Shown here piece after piece: positions 1-10,340 of a stretch of DNA of 64,000 nt (position 1 is the stretch's first letter; each line of letters begins with the position of its first letter). The notes beneath the pieces are model-generated. The model had not been told where the DNA came from. It saw only the letters and a program-made list of their open reading frames with translations, and did no database searches. The stretch lies in assembly GCF_032362555.1 (NCBI RefSeq), contig NC_083516.1, positions 3,435,001 to 3,499,000 on the forward strand, read 5' to 3'. A program made the position numbers and the translations under genes. The stretch comes from Amyelois transitella (Eukaryota > Arthropoda > Insecta > Lepidoptera > Pyralidae).

Positions 1-393
1 GGAATCAGTCCTATCAAATAACATGCCGATTTACGGCATTATATCTTCAAACACGTAAAATTTATTTCCAGTTTCACATGTAAAGTAAAATGAAATGACA
101 GCGATGAGACCGCCATTTGCAAAGCAAAATAATTTTTTTTTCTCAGCTGAGCACAAAAAATTAAACAGCCACACTTCCGTTAAGCCGTCACGCGCTCACT
201 TCTGTCCTCTTTTCAATGTTAGCATATACTGACATTGACGTTGACGTTTGGTTTGGTTGACAATGTTGAGTTGACATTTGATTTGATTCAATTCAAAGCA
301 ATTCAAAGAATTAAAGCAAACAAAAGTCGAGTTCGCCCTTTTAATAAAATTTATTAAAAGACCAACTGTAAATCTACAAGTAAGATCATCAAA
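1..393. promoter_or_regulatory. RPA3 upstream region and 5' UTR
   Basis: No gene is seen here. The stretch ends in the RPA3 5' untranslated sequence. Positions 225-320 are a patchwork of short near-repeats (TTGACGTTGACG, TTTGGTTTGGTTGAC, TTTGATTTGATTC, AATTCAAAG twice). No TATA box stands out, as is usual for a housekeeping gene. The real transcription start cannot be placed from sequence alone. Confidence 0.4.
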
Positions 394-807
394 ATGGGAG
401 ACCACGATGAATTTGAAGATAGCCAGTTCCCGGACAACGACGAATTTATTCCATATGTAACTGCCGGTAACTTGCAACAGAAAAATGGCGCGAAAGTAGC
501 TCTTTGGGGGAAAGTTACTAAGGTATCTGCAAGCGAAGGTTTCTATATAAAGACAGTCGACGATCAAGAAGTTTTAGTAAGGGTGAAGAGGCCGCTTGAT
601 GAGCCCTTGGAGGGTTGGTATGAAGTTTATGGAGTATCTCAAGGCAAGAGTGTTCTTTGTGATGAGTATGTCCCATTTTCTCAAGAAATGTGCAAGAATA
701 TAGACACAGAAGGTCACAAAGGGTTGGCAAGGCTACTAGCTGCTCTAGATGATCCTTGGAATTTGGGTGAAGATAACTACATGGCTGGTGTAGAACCTAT
801 GGAGTAA
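394..807 (+). CDS. RPA3: Replication protein A 14 kDa subunit (RPA3)
   Basis: This single-exon gene encodes 137 residues and starts at the only sensible ATG (context AAAATGG). The protein is the smallest subunit of the RPA heterotrimer, which binds single-stranded DNA in replication and repair in the nucleus. It matches the OB-fold of animal RPA3 across its length. Residues about 20-45 (AGNLQQKNGAKVALWGKV) correspond to the first strands. Residues about 67-97 (RPLDEPLEGWYEVYG, then SVLCDEYVPF) match the 'PLDEEISGIVEVVG ... ILCTSYVQF' block of the human protein. It is slightly longer than the human protein (121 residues) because of an acidic N-terminus (DEFEDSQFPDNDEF) and a short acidic tail. 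The neighbour DRC2 converges on it from the right. Identification rests on remembered family similarity and is strong. Confidence 0.9.
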   Translation: MGDHDEFEDSQFPDNDEFIPYVTAGNLQQKNGAKVALWGKVTKVSASEGFYIKTVDDQEVLVRVKRPLDEPLEGWYEVYGVSQGKSVLCDEYVPFSQEMCKNIDTEGHKGLARLLAALDDPWNLGEDNYMAGVEPME

Positions 808-1058
808 TTTGTTTTGGATATGTTGTAATATAAGAACTTGCTAAAGGTATCTTGCAGAATATTTTAAAGTGAAGTTTTACTCTGAACAATATTCTACAAG
901 TGCTTCCATTGCTAAAATAGTTTGTTTTGTTACTGTTGTTACTGTATATGTATTAACCCATGGTGCATCCCAAGCCCTGACTTGGATCTAATGTTTATGA
1001 AGATTATTCCTTAGTCTGAAATTGGCACATGTCACAGGTTAATATAGTTATTGTTTTT

Positions 1059-1064
1059 AATAAA
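1059..1064 (+). terminator. RPA3 polyadenylation signal
   Basis: AATAAA lies about 250 nt after the RPA3 stop, with a second AATAAA-like hexamer about 20 nt further on. This is a plausible 3' end of the transcript; a cDNA would fix it. Confidence 0.5.
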
Positions 1065-1312
1065 ATACTTATTTCAAATAAATGTTTATTTATTATTGAA
1101 TAAAAATAAGCTTAAATGATTAATGACGTCCATTCGCTAAGAAATGTATTATTGTTTATTGAAAATGGATTCAGAAAGTCTGGCTTACATTATAATTACA
1201 TATTATACTATCTACTACAAATAAGGAGGGATTAAATTAATCTTACTTATTTAGTCACAATATGAATCACAAAACTAGAGAGGTTAAAATGTAATTTGTT
1301 TTCAATTTCAGT

Positions 1313-1571
1313 GCCGTGTGGTTCCCGGCACCAATTCAAAAAAGAATAGGACCACTCCATCTCTTTCCCATGGATGTCGTAAAAGGCGACTAAGGGATAG
1401 GCTTACAAACTTGAGATTCTTTTTTTAGGCGATAGGCTAGCAACTTGTCACTATTCGAATCTCAATTCTATCTTAAAGCCAAATAGCTGAACGTGGCCTA
1501 TCAGTCCGCTCAGGACTGTTGGCTCTGTCTACCCCGCAAGGGATATAGACGTGATTATATGTATGTATGTT
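1313..1571 (+). repeat. SINE family A, full-length copy (RPA3/DRC2 spacer)
   Basis: About 260 bp, starting GCCGTGTGGTTCCCGGCACC and ending in a (ATGT)n tail after 'GGGATATAGACGTGATTATATGT'-like sequence. The same sequence recurs more than ten times in the window in both orientations. It fills most of the convergent RPA3-DRC2 spacer; nothing else is recognisable between 1065 and 1946. Confidence 0.85.
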
Positions 1572-1946
1572 GTTTTCAAACTATTCAACATAAAGATGTG
1601 CTATTTCTATTACATTACATTATTAAAACACTACATCCAGCATTGAACTCTGGGGTATGCCCTCACTCCACCTATCTCTTTGTTTTTCTTGTCTAATGTC
1701 CTCATACGCTTTTCATGTTGTACAGCATTAGACAAGGCTCCTTCTATGCAAGTCACTGGACGATTTCTGTAAAATCGTATAATAATCATGCTTTCAGTTT
1801 ATAAAATTAATACAAGCAAATCAAACAAATTCTGGTTATCGCAAATTTCTGGTTTTCGTAAGCCTCTAGATCAAGTGGTATATCTCGTTTGTCAATCACT
1901 GGGTAATGAAAGAGTTTTATATCAACCTAGTAGACCACCATTTAGA

Positions 1947-1952
1947 TTTATT
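1947..1952 (-). terminator. DRC2 polyadenylation signal
   Basis: AATAAA on the minus strand, about 80 nt downstream of the DRC2 stop codon. It is the first such hexamer after the stop. Confidence 0.5.
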
Positions 1953-2028
1953 ATTAAAATTATTAATTAATTTTTTTAAATGATTCCTTGTAGTGTTCTT
2001 AAGATATGTATGTAATGTTATGTAGTAC

Positions 2029-5000
2029 TTACAACACTTTTCCAGTTCCATCTATCTTCTGGACACCCTGTATTTTCACACTGAGAGGTCTATCCACGCC
2101 CCTTAGCGCCAGTTCTGTTAAATATCTCTTAATATAAAGCTTAAGCTGTGTATTGTCCTTGACTAACTTAGCTTTCTCTGCCTTCAGACAAAGCGTTTGT
2201 ACCTTCACACGGTTTGCCTTCAAAATAAACTTCTCCATTTTGCTGTATTCCTTACATTCTTTCTGAAAGGTAAAACATAAAAGTGCCTGATATATATTAG
2301 TCCTTTAAGAATTTAAATTAAGTTTCTGCATATGTTTAAAAATAATAGTAAACAAAGTGATGCAAAAATTGTGTCGCGTCGCCATCTCTTAATAATATTC
2401 GTTATTAGACATACTACTGTTGCTATTCATTACTTGATGCCGCTTAAATCATGTAACAGTCATATTTTGATATCAGGATGAATTGTAGATGTCTAATAGG
2501 TACTATCAATCATATAGGATAGACATACAGATAGGATCAGAAACAAAACAATAAAAAATGAAATAGATATGGTGGTCTTTAAATAATAGTCTTTTTCTAA
2601 GTCTGTACCATTATAAAAATTAACTTTTAAAAAAGTAGTAGGATAAGCCGGGCAGAATTTGAAAAAAAGTGAATTTGTTTTCTAGCTGACCCTTGACTGA
2701 AATTAATTGAAACGGACGGATCTTGTTGAAAAGTGTTTTTTGTTGTGTAGTTATTACTTAATAATAAAGCTTGAGCAGCGTCATCATCAGGTACAATTTA
2801 TTTTGGTTACCTTATAAAACATCTAATGTAGTTTCGTGATAGACTCTCTCACTAAGTGAACAGTCTAATTATGTTTGAGCATAGATAGTTTGAGAAACTC
2901 ACAATCATCGCACCATCCAAGTTTTGGAACTCTAATGACAAAAATCCATCGTCGCTTTCAGAGTCTTTTACAACCTCGTCGTCCGTGTGCTCGAATTTGC
3001 GACATATCTCTTCCATTTGTAAAATTTTATCTAATTTCTCTTTGACTTCTTCCATACGCTGAAAGATGTTGAAAAATTACACAAGTACGCGAATAAATCG
3101 TACATTTTACCTGATTGTCTATCGTCATTTTTGGTTCCACTAAGAGTAGGGTTGGTTTTAAAATAACATGAGAAAAATACCTAATTCTATTCAATCGTAA
3201 CAATGACTCCGGGAGAACGTAAATACTCTAAGGGGAGATCTCGATTTTTTTTACCTTACTAATAAAGATTACGTTTTTTTGCCTAAATCTTATTGCCATC
3301 AAATTGACATGCATACATTATTTATTCACGTCTTTATCCCTTACTGATTTGATTGAACCAATAGTCAAGGCTGAAAGGCCACGTTCAGCGGTAGGTACCT
3401 ATATTAGGTACCTACCTAGAAATATTTAAAATGGTTTTGATTAACGAATTTGTTTAATTTGTAACAATTTTAGAAGAAGACAGTTTACGCAAGAAATTAT
3501 AAATACTACCAGCTTACCTTAATCGCTCCTTGACTAGCATCCACCATAAGGGCCAGCCTTTCCCCACCCTTATTCAGCTCCTGTTTTGAGTGCTTTTTTA
3601 ACTGCCAATAACGTTTGGACAATTCTTCCTTATGTTGCGCCATCTTTTTCAACTTCATAGCTATGGTATTGGTATTTCGCACCCACTCTTTTTGTAGGTT
3701 CATTAGGTTTTCCTGCAAAATAAAATGTTATTGACAATGAATAACACTTAAGCCATGTGCAAATAATGAACCCATACGCCTGGATAGGGGATTGGATGAA
3801 TGAATAAATGAATAAAAGTTTATTAGGATCACACAAATATATCTTACACTAAAGTTCTTAGTTAAAGTAAAAACAAACATTTGCCTAAATTGTAATACTA
3901 ATCCGACGTCCACTCAGCTTGTGTCGAGGCATTTTACAACACCCCGACGCTGGTCTTCCGGGGACGTCGGTCATTCATGAAGTACCTACCACTGCGCACT
4001 GCGACAACACAGCGATCTTTTTCCATTTGATATTTGTTTATCTTACAACACTATGAATAAATATAGGGAAAAAAGACTACCTATGGTTGGGGCATTATTG
4101 TATCTTCAGGATCAAAAATCAGACATTATTTTATCTTCAGAGAATCAAACGAAAGAATCATAACTATTATTCTAGAGGTTCAATCGAAGGGTTGTTGGTC
4201 AATGTTGGTAAGCAAATTTAATTAATTTATGTTTTTCAACAATATCACTCTCTTCTGTCGCAGTTAAGAACTTGTATAGCCAAAACCCAACAACAAGACC
4301 ATGCATAATTCATTTTTATTGCTAGTTAAACCTACGTGTTCAAAATAGAATCAATAGCTAGTTATTAATTCGTAGTATGTTAGGTACCGTGCTAACGTTA
4401 TCGTTTTTGTTTAATGCGATAAGCCTACCTATACTATAAATAATAGTGACAGGCTGACTTGTATTGATGTCGCTTTAAATACAATAAATGCATAGAAATT
4501 GTCTTAAAACTGAATTGTGCATGTTTTTATTGGAAATCAGATGATAAAAGTTGAAAGAGAGGTGGATAGGTAGCAATTGCAATACGCAAAAATGAGCAAG
4601 TCATCACAATAATTCTTTACCGCTGTCTGTTGTATATGAGCATCGTTTCGGGCAATATCACGTCGGTAGAAATCATCCTTCTCTCTTAGACTCTGATAGT
4701 GCGCCATGATGGGATTATGTTTCTCCAAGTAACCATTGTACACATCCCGAAGTTTAACCCAGTATCCCTCAATCTCTAGCTGCTTTGGGCGGCAGAAACT
4801 GCGCAATTCTTCTTCATGCTAAAATTTAAAATTACCAAGTATCGGCATGAGTAGGAAAGAAACCATTAAGTAAGACACGAGAAAAAAGTGATCTAGCTTA
4901 ATACATCAGTTCATTCGCCTCATTGCTTTCACGTAGAATGCCAGACTGCCTTTCTTCTGCAAGAATATTATATTTTTTTTATCTCAGAGATTGCCTTGGA

Positions 5001-8000
5001 ACATGAATACATATCTTATTCTTATTGAAACCATAATAAAGACCATTTAATCGTAGTCGGATCAGAACCATTGTCGCCCCGAGCAAACATTGTTTAAGTT
5101 GCGGCAACAAGCTGCATATGTGCTATGCCACGTTTAGTTAGAACTCAAAAATGAAATTGCTATACAGTTTAGTCTCTTCTCGCATGGGAAGGTACCTATA
5201 TAGTGGCAGATGCTTGTCTTCTTTCTCCTAGCTGTAGTCCTGACCTCTGGAGAGGAGCCCAGAGTATACCTTTGACCTTGGACTCTGGATTGGGTGAGTC
5301 AGGTTTTTACACGAAGCAACTCCCAACTGACATCCGCAACCTTTGCTGGTAAACATAACCCGTATTGGATCCATGGTTACATCCAATTGCCTGAATGTGC
5401 AGGTATCCTCGCGATGTTTTCCCTCACCGTAAGAGCATCGGTTAGTATTCAAACTAATGTAACTTTGAAAAAAGTCATTAGTGCCGATTCAGCCGAGTGG
5501 CAGAATATGCTTGTCTATCGCCGAAAATAGTCCCAAATTTTTAAGTAGAGTAGTGTAGGTACACTACTCGTGGTAAACATACACATATTATGGGCCCAGT
5601 TTCGTAATAAAATAGCAGCATCCTCGCCATTTCCGATCGGTCACGTCCATCTCACGTCACATTTACCAGCAATTACTGTGGTTTCCGCTTACTTTGACGA
5701 GCTGCCTCCTGCCGCTGTGGCCATACAATTTCTGCTACCGTGACTTATGGATCACGGTGTTAACAATGGCAATGACAATTGGGATACTGAGTAGTTCGTT
5801 CAATAAAAACGTGTGCAGCCTTTATTTAATGTATCCTAGCCACTAACTTACTAATGAGCATTAGCTTATTTTGCTTTTCGGTGTGTCAGCTCCCACAAAT
5901 TAGAGAAGGTCCACGCCGCTCCACGTTGTGAACGTCGTTGGAAAAAACATGAACAACTTTCACATATCAATTTACCAAGGCCAGGCTGATGTCACTAAGG
6001 TGCTTTCAAGCTGCCTTTAGCGGACCTACGTGAAATGGGGAACACACACTTGAAATAACAAAAAGAGGTTTCTTTACTAATAATAATTATATGGTCCTTG
6101 CTTGGAACCAGTAGGTATTCGAGTACAGAAAATGGCTACATTTTGTACCGAATCGGTACTTTCGTTTAATATCAACGAAACGTAGCACAATTTAGTGCAC
6201 GCACTATACACGGTGATTATTGATATTAGCTTGAAAGCTCAATGTTTCGAGCCTTTGTATAGAGGAGTAGTGAAGCGTGCTGCTTTTATATAGGTTGTTC
6301 TCATAGCCGCGCGGCAGTGCTGCGGCCACTGCGATCTTAAACATGTGTTTCAAATTATACGTATTTGTTGTCTCTTTGTTATTTTTATACTGTGATGTGA
6401 GTATTTAACATTACGCATCACCGATTTTTTGTTGTAGATAAAATAAGCATTAAAATCAAAATGAAAAAACAAGGACTAAACCTCAATAAAGCAAATTCTT
6501 AAACAAATGCATAATATTCAAGTCAATTCTTATGACAGGCTCTCAACTGTCGGTCGGATGGAGGACCGAAAGAGGACGAGTTGAGGACTATTTACATGAA
6601 CTGTTTGAATAAACAAGACGGCAGAAACTCCAGTGACTCTCGAAGATATTCCAGTGACCAAGACTGGAACGACGCTCGTGGATATGGACAGAGAGAATGG
6701 GACAGGGATAGTCGAAGTAGCAATGACAAGAATAGGGGTGATAGAATGGGAAGTAGGAGTGACAGATTCGGCAGTGGAAATGACAGGATGGGAAGTAGAG
6801 ACGACAGAATGAACAGCAGAGATGGTAGAATAGGCAATAGAGACGACAGGATCGGTAGTAATGACAGGTCTAGTAATAGAAACGAAAGATTTGGGAGTAG
6901 AGATAATGATATGTATGGTAGGGATGATAGAATGGATAATAATGGTATGGGCGCAAGAAACAGGATGGGGTATCAGGATGAAGAAATAGATAGATATCGC
7001 CTTAATGGAAGAGATGACTTTTCAAACGATGATTATGGAAGTGTAAGTACTATTACCAAAGTTGATATACTTAATGGCTGTGGTAGGCGATTTCAAAACA
7101 ACGTGATATATGTAACAAAGTGATATTAGATACATATATCACGTCTTTATCCTTTACGGCGTAGACACAGCCTACAATCTTCATAAGACTGAGTGATATT
7201 TAACATGATTATTGTGAAATTATTTATCAAACTAATGATGGTCTGCTATCGGCCCTATTACGATTCTCCTTGGAAATGGAGCACACTGTTCCAATGAATC
7301 TAAGTTTGAAATATTATTTCTAGGACATGCCTCGCGACAGCTTTTACTCCTCAACGCAGACACCTCGAAGGTTCAGGAGAGACAAACGCAAAGAGATCAA
7401 TTCAGGCCATCGCAGCCAGTACAACCCAAATGCACAAAAGCCTACTGAATATGATGATAATTACCGAAACGACGACAGAAACACAAGCAAAAACTCCAGT
7501 AGGGACGAAGACGCTAAGGCCTGCGCCTTACATTGCTTCCTTGAAAACTTGGAGATGGCAAGTATTTGCCTACAAAATATTTTCTTTTTTATTAACGGTT
7601 GTGACGCTTAAGTACCTAACAATCCAGAAAACATCTCAAGTTTAATATAAAGTAAGACGACACTCAATTCCTTGTACTTCCAGATAGGCGACAGCGGTAT
7701 GCCAGATAAATATTTAGTTACTCACGTTCTTACAAAGGACGTGAAAAACGAGGATTTGAGAGATTTTCTGCAGGAGTCGATCGAGGAATGTTTCCAAATC
7801 CTTGAAAATGGTAAGTTAAAAGTAACTGATAAAAAGGAAAGTTTAAATTTTCGCACGAAGACTCAATTATGAACAAAAATGACAATTATCATTTGCTTGC
7901 TTGTGCGTTGTAAAAAGCGGAAGTTCAACTTATCCATGCTGACTTGACTGTTAGTAACGAATATTTGTGAATGTTTTTTTCAGAAAATACAGAAGACAAA

Positions 8001-10340
8001 TGTGATTTTGCAAAAAATCTAATGATGTGCTTATCAGAGAAAGGGCGTAGCAACTGTGATGATTGGAAAGATGACCTAAAGTTCTAATTTGCCTACATTT
8101 TATAATGTTTTATTCATATGTGTGATATATCAATAATCTTGAAAAATATACCATACTAGTGACATTATCTTGTTTTATATTTAACAAATACTTTCCCTAT
8201 TTCATTCATTGATGCCATTATGGTTTGATTGATGGCTCATCAAAAATCGTAATTAATTTGTAAAGTAGGTAGGTACTTATTTTTCTGATCCGTTTTATTG
8301 ATTATTTTGATTATTCTTACATAAAAGCGTTTCGTTAAAACTAACATCATAAAGAGGTAATTGCTGCTTGAGTAACAGAAACCCCCAACCAGAAAAATAA
8401 ATTTCATTTACCTCTAGCCTAGCATCATTCTTGGCTGTAGCCCTTAGCAGCTCCATTTCTTTCTTAAAGGCCTGAAAGTCACAATCTTGTTTGTAAGTTA
8501 TGATTTTCAGCTTGAATTCTGCGCGTTCTTGTTTTTCGTTAATATCCAACTCTTCCTTATCCCAGTTTTCTAGAAGAGTATTCTTTTGCAAATCATATTC
8601 TGCTTGAAGTTTGTCTAAACGCCGAGTGCCGATATCTGCAAAAGAAAAAAAAAAATGCTTTCGCCATAGACTTCGTGAGAATGTGTAACAAAAAAACATA
8701 TTTAATTGGTGTTAAATATGAAATTTAAAAAAATATATCTTTTATGCTTTCAAGTGTATATTAACATCAACAGTAATTGTCAATATCTGTATGACTAAAT
8801 GAATCCTTTACTTGTTGAAACCACGATATAATGTACAGATGAAACAAACAAATAAAAAAACTGAAATATTTGTATTTGTGTGTACCTACCTACAATCGAT
8901 GAAGCTGTAACAAATCTCTGTCGTGGATAGATAAGTAGGTAGGTATCCTACTTACTCAGGAAATAACTCAGCGTCTCCGTGTGCGCTTGAAATGCCCGTC
9001 TGTGCTGATCGTCGGAGTCCTCGATGGCTTTCACCAGAGATTTCAGGAGGCGGTCTTTGCGCTCGATCATGAAGTTGAAGCTGGATACCATCCCCTGGAT
9101 GACAGAATGCATATCAGAAAATTATTCCATGTTACTTATACTAGTATACAGATTTAAAGTGGTCTTGACGGCCTCTGTGGCTACGCTTGTTTGTGAAAAC
9201 GGAGGTCCCGGGTTCGAATCGCAGCCAGGGCATGATGAGAACTCTCTCTAATTGGGCTGGGTCTTGGATGTTTATATATATATATATATTTATTTATGTA
9301 TATATATATATATAAAATATAGTATCGTTGTGTTAGTATCTCATAATATAAGTTTCGAACTAACTTTGAAGGTAATTCAATCTGTGTAATTTGTCCCATA
9401 TATGTATATTTATTTATTTTGTTTATTTATTTAATGATAAGATTAAGGAAGTATGCAGAGATCGTGGCAAGTGGAAAGAGGTAGTCTCTGCCTACCCCTC
9501 CGGGAAAGAGGCGTGATTTTCATGTATGTATGTATGTATGTATAAGATTAAGATATTATTTGAAACGATTGTTTTAATATAAGATTTTTTACATAAACAT
9601 AAAAAAATTTAAATTCTTCACAGGAAAGAACTACAAATAATGTTAGGAAACAAAAGCACGGTAAGTAATGTAGGTACCCGATAAAACTTAAAACAAAGGA
9701 AGATTAAATAAAGATGTATTCTATTCTACATTTGACATTATCGCCTTAATTTTTACCTGAATATCCAGTGCCATTTGCTTACATTTTACTTTTCGTAAAA
9801 TATATCTCCACTCTTGGTTTATTTTTGCCGTGTTCATTCGACTGTAAGCTTCTTCTTTATCCAATTTATTCTGAAACAAGCTCACAGATCATTTATTATA
9901 TAAAATTGATAACGTATTTGAACAGTTTCAGACTAAGTATTTATAATGAGTCGTGTAAAATAAAGTTACAAGAGAATGTCTGCGCTTTGGTTTCTCCTGG
10001 TTTTGAATCTACTCAGTATTTAAGACGGCAGATGCAAAAAAACTATGTGTAGGCTTAGCTTACAAGTCGTACTTCCCTCTCTATCTTACCTGTTCCCCAA
10101 TAAAATCTTTATTATGACTCTGAAAATTATTTATCAGTGGGAACATACTAGTCCTTGAAAACGATCTGCCAGAGTGAACATGCTGGGAAGGAAAAATGTA
10201 ATTCCCACCTTGATGAATCTCGCGATGAGTTCCCTCTTCCTCCGACGAGCCTCCTCCTCCATGTCAGCGCGGTGCTGAAGGTAGCGCACCCGCTCCTCAT
10301 CCGACATCTTGGCTAACTTGTTAACCCCCTTTTTCCCCAT
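2029..10340 (-). CDS. DRC2: Dynein regulatory complex subunit 2 (DRC2/CCDC65), 8 coding exons
   Basis: Exons in transcript order: 10340-10209, 9870-9757, 9094-8956, 8635-8412, 4818-4621, 3712-3518, 3058-2903, 2262-2029. All junctions are GT-AG and phases join cleanly, giving about 463 residues (human CCDC65 has 484). The N-terminus (MGKKGVNKLAKMSDEER, then EEEARRRKRELIARFIK) matches the CCDC65 start. Exon 2 (KINQEWRYILRKVK) matches 'KINTQWRTVLREVK'. Exon 7 holds the conserved MEEICRKFE block, and exon 8 the coiled segment before the tail. The whole protein is predicted coiled coil, as expected for this core N-DRC subunit, which links outer doublet microtubules in motile cilia and sperm flagella. 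A GTAAGT-like site overlaps the stop codon, so a further 3' exon cannot be excluded. Intron 4 (4819-8411) hosts an OBP-like gene on the other strand. The start lies 1.35 kb from DRC10, divergently. Confidence 0.9.
5210..5520 (-). repeat. SINE family B copy (DRC2 intron 4)
   Basis: Contains the family B landmarks in reverse: 'GGAGAGGAGCCC', 'GGATTGGGTGAGTCAGGTTTTTAC', 'GAAGCAACTCCCAACTGAC', 'CCTCACCGTAAGAGCATCGG'. The family is tRNA-derived, with a B-box (GGTTCGAATCC) near the 5' end in better copies such as 59395 and 46262. Confidence 0.75.
6283..6318 (+). promoter_or_regulatory. Core promoter of the OBP-like gene
   Basis: TTTTATATAG at 6283-6292 is followed about 25-30 nt later by GGCAGTG, an arthropod-like initiator (CAGT) near 6313. 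The start ATG follows at 6343, leaving a short leader. The stretch 5520-6280 upstream shows no other gene; a small palindrome (AGTAGTGTAGGTACACTACT) lies near 5550. Confidence 0.5.
6343..8087 (+). CDS. Odorant-binding-protein-like gene with large repetitive insert, 5 exons
   Basis: Exons: 6343-6396, 6539-7042, 7324-7557, 7684-7810, 7984-8087; phases join to give 340 residues. Residues 1-20 form a signal peptide (MCFKLYVFVVSLLFLYCDA). Six cysteines follow the PBP/GOBP pattern: C1 at 40, C2 and C3 at 253 and 257 (CALHC, spacing three), C4 at 300 (IEECF), and C5 and C6 at 313 and 322 (spacing eight). Extra cysteines at 22 and 331 could pair. Typical OBPs have about 25-30 residues between C1 and C2; here there are 212, mostly a degenerate DRMGSRD-type repeat rich in D, R, S, G and N and probably disordered. 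Intron 3 uses a GC donor (GCAAGT). OBPs are secreted carriers of small hydrophobic ligands in sensillar lymph. The long C1-C2 loop recalls the Obp59a class, but I cannot confirm orthology. It is nested antisense in DRC2 intron 4. Confidence 0.8.
6738..6960 (+). repeat. In-frame DRMGSRD-type coding repeat in the OBP-like gene
   Basis: Purine-rich units of about 21-24 nt such as GACAGAATGGGAAGTAGAGA recur about nine times in exon 2. They encode variants of D-R-(M/F/I)-G-S-R-(D/S). The opposite strand therefore also stays open (6592-6837), but as low-complexity leucine/serine/proline coding that is a shadow. Confidence 0.8.
9155..9420 (+). repeat. tRNA-derived SINE family D (DRC2 intron 2)
   Basis: Begins with 'GTGGTCTTGACGGCCT' and carries a perfect B-box GGTTCGAATC at about 9211, then 'CAGCCAGGGCATGATGAGA', 'GGGTCTTGGATGTTTAT', a (TA)n stretch at about 9270-9312 and 'CAATCTGTGTAATTTGTCCC'. 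It cannot fold as a functional tRNA, because the anticodon arm is replaced and the element continues for 200 bp. A 3' fragment of the same family lies at about 10618-10715. Confidence 0.75.
9447..9545 (+). repeat. RTE-like LINE 3' end (family C)
   Basis: One frame reads RDRGKWKEVVSAYPSGKEA followed by a stop, the C-terminus of a LINE ORF2, then a (ATGT)n tail. Similar pieces are at 12905-12980, 63477-63572 and 37711-37775 (+), and 62865-62970 (-). Confidence 0.7.

Noticed and set aside
6592-6837. 81-residue minus-strand frame rich in leucine, serine and proline.
   Set aside because: It is the antisense of the OBP repeat; purine-rich repeats keep the other strand open without coding.
9155-9240. 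tRNA gene suggested by a perfect B-box (GGTTCGAATC).
   Set aside because: No complete cloverleaf, and the sequence continues as a 250-bp SINE with family copies elsewhere.
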